Source: Seiridium cupressi | Taxonomy: Eukaryota > Ascomycota > Sordariomycetes > Amphisphaeriales > Sporocadaceae | NCBI GenBank assembly: GCA_036674765.1 | Contig: JARVKI010000057.1 | Coordinates: 212,295 to 276,294 of the forward strand | DNA: 64,000 nt | Reading direction: 5' to 3' | In this document: one piece after another, positions 60,701-64,000 of the stretch | Position numbering within the stretch: the first letter of the stretch is position 1 | Layout: each line of letters opens with the position of its first letter | Translations under genes and position numbers: made by a program | The notes under the pieces: generated by a model | Databases searched by the model: none | Told to the model about the DNA's origin: nothing | The model's input: the letters and a program-made list of their open reading frames with translations, nothing else

Positions 60701-62822
60701 TGGACCCCTTTGGTACTCTGAGATTAATATCCTTCAAAATAGATGGCTCTGATTTTGTCCATGCAAAGCTTTTGTTCTCCACAACAATAACGCTTTTCTG
60801 TTGTTCAGTACCAAATTCTGACGTATTACGGATTAAGGACTGAAGGCTGATGGAGGAATCGTTATGCTTGCCGTACTGGTTAGGGGCATCGGGTGTGTCG
60901 GTATCCGCGTAGTTGCAATATTCCTGGATGCGATCGAAGCTAGCAATACATTGGATTAGCTGTGGCATAAGCTGAATTAACATGAGTACAGGAGTTGTCA
61001 ATAGATTGATCAGGGCAATAGCAGTGAAGGCTTGTGCTGCCAGGAGCGAGCCGCTTTTCCAATATAATGCGATGATCACATAGACAGCAAAAGTAGCTAC
61101 AGGGGCTACGTTCATGGGACAGTTTGCTACGTCTTGTCAGTAGGAAATCCCCAAACTCGTGCACGGGAACCTTACATAGCAAAAGAGTCCAGACAAGCAA
61201 TTTACGGTAGCCCCTCGAGGTTTGAACTTCGGCTTTTCGTAGTCCATGAACAATGTTGGACATGACAGTAGAAAGCCCGAGCATTTTGACAGCTTTCATA
61301 TCATCAAGCATTGCTGACGTGACACGGAGCCGTTCCTGGACTTTTTCGATCCAAGCTTTTTGTGCCGTCTTGGCTCTAGTTGCGATCGGCCCTGTAGCCG
61401 TGATAGAGACTATGATCACCACGACTGGAGCCAGACATGCTAAGAACACTTGTTGTTCAAGCAACCAAATCGCAACGCCAATCTCGATCAGAGACGCCCA
61501 TATCTCATGTATCATTTGGAAATTGTGTCCGATACGCTCGACATCTGTGCCCATCAAGGCAATAGCAGTAGTCTCACCAAGATCAACTGTTCTCGCTCTC
61601 ATGGTCTCTTGGTAGACAAGGCCGATAAGTCCACCCTTCAGTCTAGTAACGAAACGTGTTGTCTGATAGGAAGACAAAGCCGTGGAGCACTAGACAAGAT
61701 TAGTTATTGCAACATTTGGATCCTAGAATGACGGAATCACGTACCCCGATTCCGAGGAAGACCAAGGCCCAAGCTCCTATCAAAGCCCTGCCGTAGCTGG
61801 CATCTGGTGCAGCTTCTCCAACATAGGTGACTGTGGTGTTGATGAGAAGCGGCTGTGAGAAAAAGAAGACAGATTTGCAAAGCCGAGGCGGCACGCCCGA
61901 TAGAAAAGATAGTAGATTGCTATGAAAGCACGCCTTGAGCAAACTAAGACGAGCTCGGTGGTCATCTGTACACGATTAGCTGTGGACTTGAATGGTGTGG
62001 CTACAAGGTTTACATTTTCCCCAAGTTCTGACGAGCTTTTCGCGGAGGAGGTGACTCTTCAAGCGAGTATCTAGCTTCGGCAAGTCATCCAGGGAGATGA
62101 TCTTCGAATATCCTGCTCGGAATGTTGAGACCAGCCAGGAGAAGGCCGTTCGGGTCCAGAACCCACTATACTCTTCGGGTGCACCTAAACGCTTCTCCTC
62201 CTCCATACTTGACTTCTTTCCTGTGGATTCGACAAGCAGCGCTATGACAGTAAGGCTTATGGTAGCTGTCAACACGGCTGGTTCTCCTTTGCCATGACCG
62301 ATTAGCCATTGCGTCCGAACCCGCGCTATGTCAAGTATAACCAATGCGGAAAGGTATAGGCCGAGTAGAGTAGAAGGGCGAAGTGAACGTTGATGGTCGA
62401 CGTATGAAAGCCAAATTGCAGCACAGGTGCCAAGTATAGACAAGGCGTCGGCGGTCAATGATGCGCCTGTCTTGAAAGTCTCATTCTGGGATCTCAAAGC
62501 AAGTAGTATTATCTGACTAGCAAGTATTCCGACCAAAGCTGTCTATGAAGATGTCAATTGCTCGAGATACTTCTGTACGTCACTGGAGGGGGAGTGCTCC
62601 TACTAGTTTGTAAAATAACAAGTTGGACCGCACAGAACAGACAGGCGAGCTTCGTACCAACACAGTGATGTGTGAAGGCAGGAGTGAGAGGAAAAGAGCA
62701 GCTGGTATACACGTGAAAAAGACGTCCTCGAACAGGAGCGTAAAATCAAAGGAGCGGCAGGACGGATCCACTCTGGGGCCAAAGGTCCTGTCACTACTAG
62801 ACAAGCACGTTGACGATGCCAT
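57788..62822 (-). CDS. ABCC (MRP/YCF1-like) multidrug transporter
   Basis: Full-length ABC exporter of subfamily C, 1,449 aa, likely plasma or vacuolar membrane. Exons (5' to 3'): 62822-62604, 62542-62014, 61965-61745, 61689-61176, 61126-60387, 60318-60156, 60104-59748, 59683-59560, 59509-59438, 59387-59337, 59274-59210, 59143-58066, 58004-57788. All 12 introns are GT..AG, 48-68 nt. A TMD0-like N-terminal membrane region precedes SGFWTRTAFSWLVSTF and TMD1. NBD1 has Walker A GAVGSGKT, signature LSGGQRQRI, and Walker B IVILDDVFSG with Asp in place of the catalytic Glu, usual for ABCC. TMD2 ends before NBD2: Walker A GRSGSGKT, a divergent signature WSAGQKQLL, Walker B VLILDEATSS, and the H-loop AVMHRLTY. 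The 66-nt intron 59144-59209 is in frame and could be retained (1,471 aa). The cargo is unknown; relatives export drugs, conjugates or metabolites. Confidence 0.93.
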
Positions 62823-63480
62823 CGCATGAGAGCTTATAGGCGTGCAATGCGTCACGACAAAATGTGGTGCGATTCGACAGTCCAAGCAGAAGTTGCGGCC
62901 TCTACCTAAATTAAGGATTCTTTGCTGATTCCGCGGGCCTACGCCCCAGTCGGATTGGCAGGCCGATTGCGCGTGCCGTCGGCATCAAACGCGATGGCAA
63001 CGTGTCTAAGCAGATGCCTGATATCTTAAGCCAGTTGCTTCAACATATGCAACACCGAAGATGTGATGCGTCACAATGGCACGGCCATCTTCATCCCATG
63101 CCGAATGGACCAGGCTCCCAAGATAACGCGACCAATTACGCCTGGTTGGTCAAGGAGACTCGGAGACTAGCCTTATGAGGCACCCCGGCCATGCAGTAAT
63201 TCTGATAACCTGCATGATTCCGATGGCCAATGCAAAGCCGAATTCCGACAAGCTAGCAAGCACTCGAGGCCTGGGGACTTTGTTCAAGAGTTCTGGTACT
63301 GCAATCAGCCGTCCTCTAATCCAAGCGACAGGTATACTATATAAATATAGATATAACTACAATGTAGCTTTAGTCGGTGAAGCCGCTCCGACTCCTAAAC
63401 GGATCATTCTAGGTTTGAAAAGGCCTACGGCTCGGTATAATGCGACACCCACCAACCGGCACGCTAAAGTTTTTACATTA
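62823..63480. other. Promoter of the ABC transporter and spacer
   Basis: No gene is supported; the 103-codon plus frame at 63175-63486 is random-looking. Composition is balanced here and switches sharply to A+T at about 63480. Confidence 0.5.
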
Positions 63481-64000
63481 TATTAAAAACTTAACCACTT
63501 TATTTATACTTTTTTAATTAATAAATAAAATTATTTATATAAAAAAATAAAAATAAATTTTTTATTATTTAATATTTAAATTTATTAAATTATATTTAAT
63601 TTTTTAATTAAATTAATAATATATTTAAAAGAATTAAAAATTAATTTATTTATAAAAAATATTATATATTATAATTAAATTTTTATAAATTTAATTATTT
63701 ATTTTATAATTTTAATTTTTTTAATTTATTTTAAATATTTATTAAATATAAAGTTTTTTATTATATTAAAAATATTATATTAAATATTTATTTAAAAATT
63801 AATAAAAATAATTTATAAAAAAGTTTATAATTAAATATAATTTTTTAATTAATTTTAATTAATAAATTTAATAATATTTTAAATAAAATAAATTAAATAA
63901 TAAATAAAAAGTTTTATTAAAAGTTTTTTAATTATATTTTATTATATTTAAATATTAAAATTATAATATAAATATTAATTAAATTAAAATATTTAAAAAT
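63481..64000. repeat. Extreme A+T block, RIP-saturated DNA
   Basis: After about 63510 no C remains on the plus strand, and G occurs only a handful of times, always after A and mostly in AAAGTTT (complement CpT). RIP attacks CpA first and CpT last, so this is the expected end state of a heavily RIP-mutated repeat. The block runs off the window, and the original repeat cannot be identified. A mitochondrial fragment or gap-filling artefact are alternatives. Confidence 0.7.

Noticed and set aside
63481..64000. Mitochondrial DNA insertion
   Set aside because: No coding or tRNA-like stretch; the near absence of C with G left only in ApG fits RIP better. It remains an alternative.
1..64000. CRISPR arrays, rRNA or bacterial operon signals
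   Set aside because: None seen; spliceosomal introns throughout show a fungal nuclear genome.

Overview
The window reads as genomic DNA of a filamentous ascomycete, most likely a Sordariomycete of Hypocreales type. Genes carry many short introns (about 45-80 nt, a few of 115-190 nt) with GT..AG ends and CTRAC-like branch sites. The families are typical of Pezizomycotina: a SAT4/Pth11-type rhodopsin-domain membrane protein, a zinc-cluster regulator, an extracellular intradiol dioxygenase, a DHA-type MFS pump and an ABCC pump. The last ~480 bases are almost pure A+T with a residual-base pattern like saturated repeat-induced point mutation (RIP).

Layout. 1-5.8 kb: 3' end of N-myristoyltransferase (+), an alpha/beta hydrolase (-) and a rhodopsin-domain membrane protein (-). 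7.7-12.3 kb: a 14-TM MFS transporter (-) and two small unrecognised genes (-). 14.1-15.6 kb: a broken intradiol-dioxygenase gene (+). 16.5-18.9 kb: cobalamin-independent methionine synthase (-). 20.5-25.3 kb: a long Ser-rich protein gene (+, with a reading-frame problem at an A7 run) converging on a DUF7770-like gene (-). 25.5-27 kb: two foldback/MITE-like elements. 27.1-28.8 kb: cyclic phosphodiesterase (+) converging on a UPF0303/HbpS-like gene (-). 28.8-32.3 kb: gene desert with a 9-bp tandem repeat. 32.5-39.3 kb: a small secreted protein, an F-box/ankyrin-like protein, a secreted carboxylesterase (all +) and a 121-aa unknown (-). 41.1-43.1 kb: ruins of a zinc-cluster transcription factor (+). 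43.7-50.6 kb: D-2-hydroxyacid dehydrogenase (+), a 79-aa CsbD-like protein (-), a Rab4-like GTPase (-), a short-chain dehydrogenase (+) and a dsRNA-binding-domain protein (-). 53-62.8 kb: intracellular GH2 beta-mannosidase (+) converging on a D-xylulose reductase/polyol dehydrogenase (-), then a 13-exon ABCC transporter (-). 63.5-64 kb: AT-only block.

How the genes relate. Most are independent housekeeping or accessory genes in either orientation. The clearest functional neighbours are the convergent beta-mannosidase and polyol dehydrogenase, both of hemicellulose-sugar catabolism. I see no complete biosynthetic cluster with a backbone enzyme. The most unusual content is decay (two disabled genes, RIP-like DNA), a related pair of inverted-repeat elements, several unnamed small proteins and a Rab GTPase lacking the usual switch-II glutamine. 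All exon models were derived by eye from frame continuity and splice motifs.
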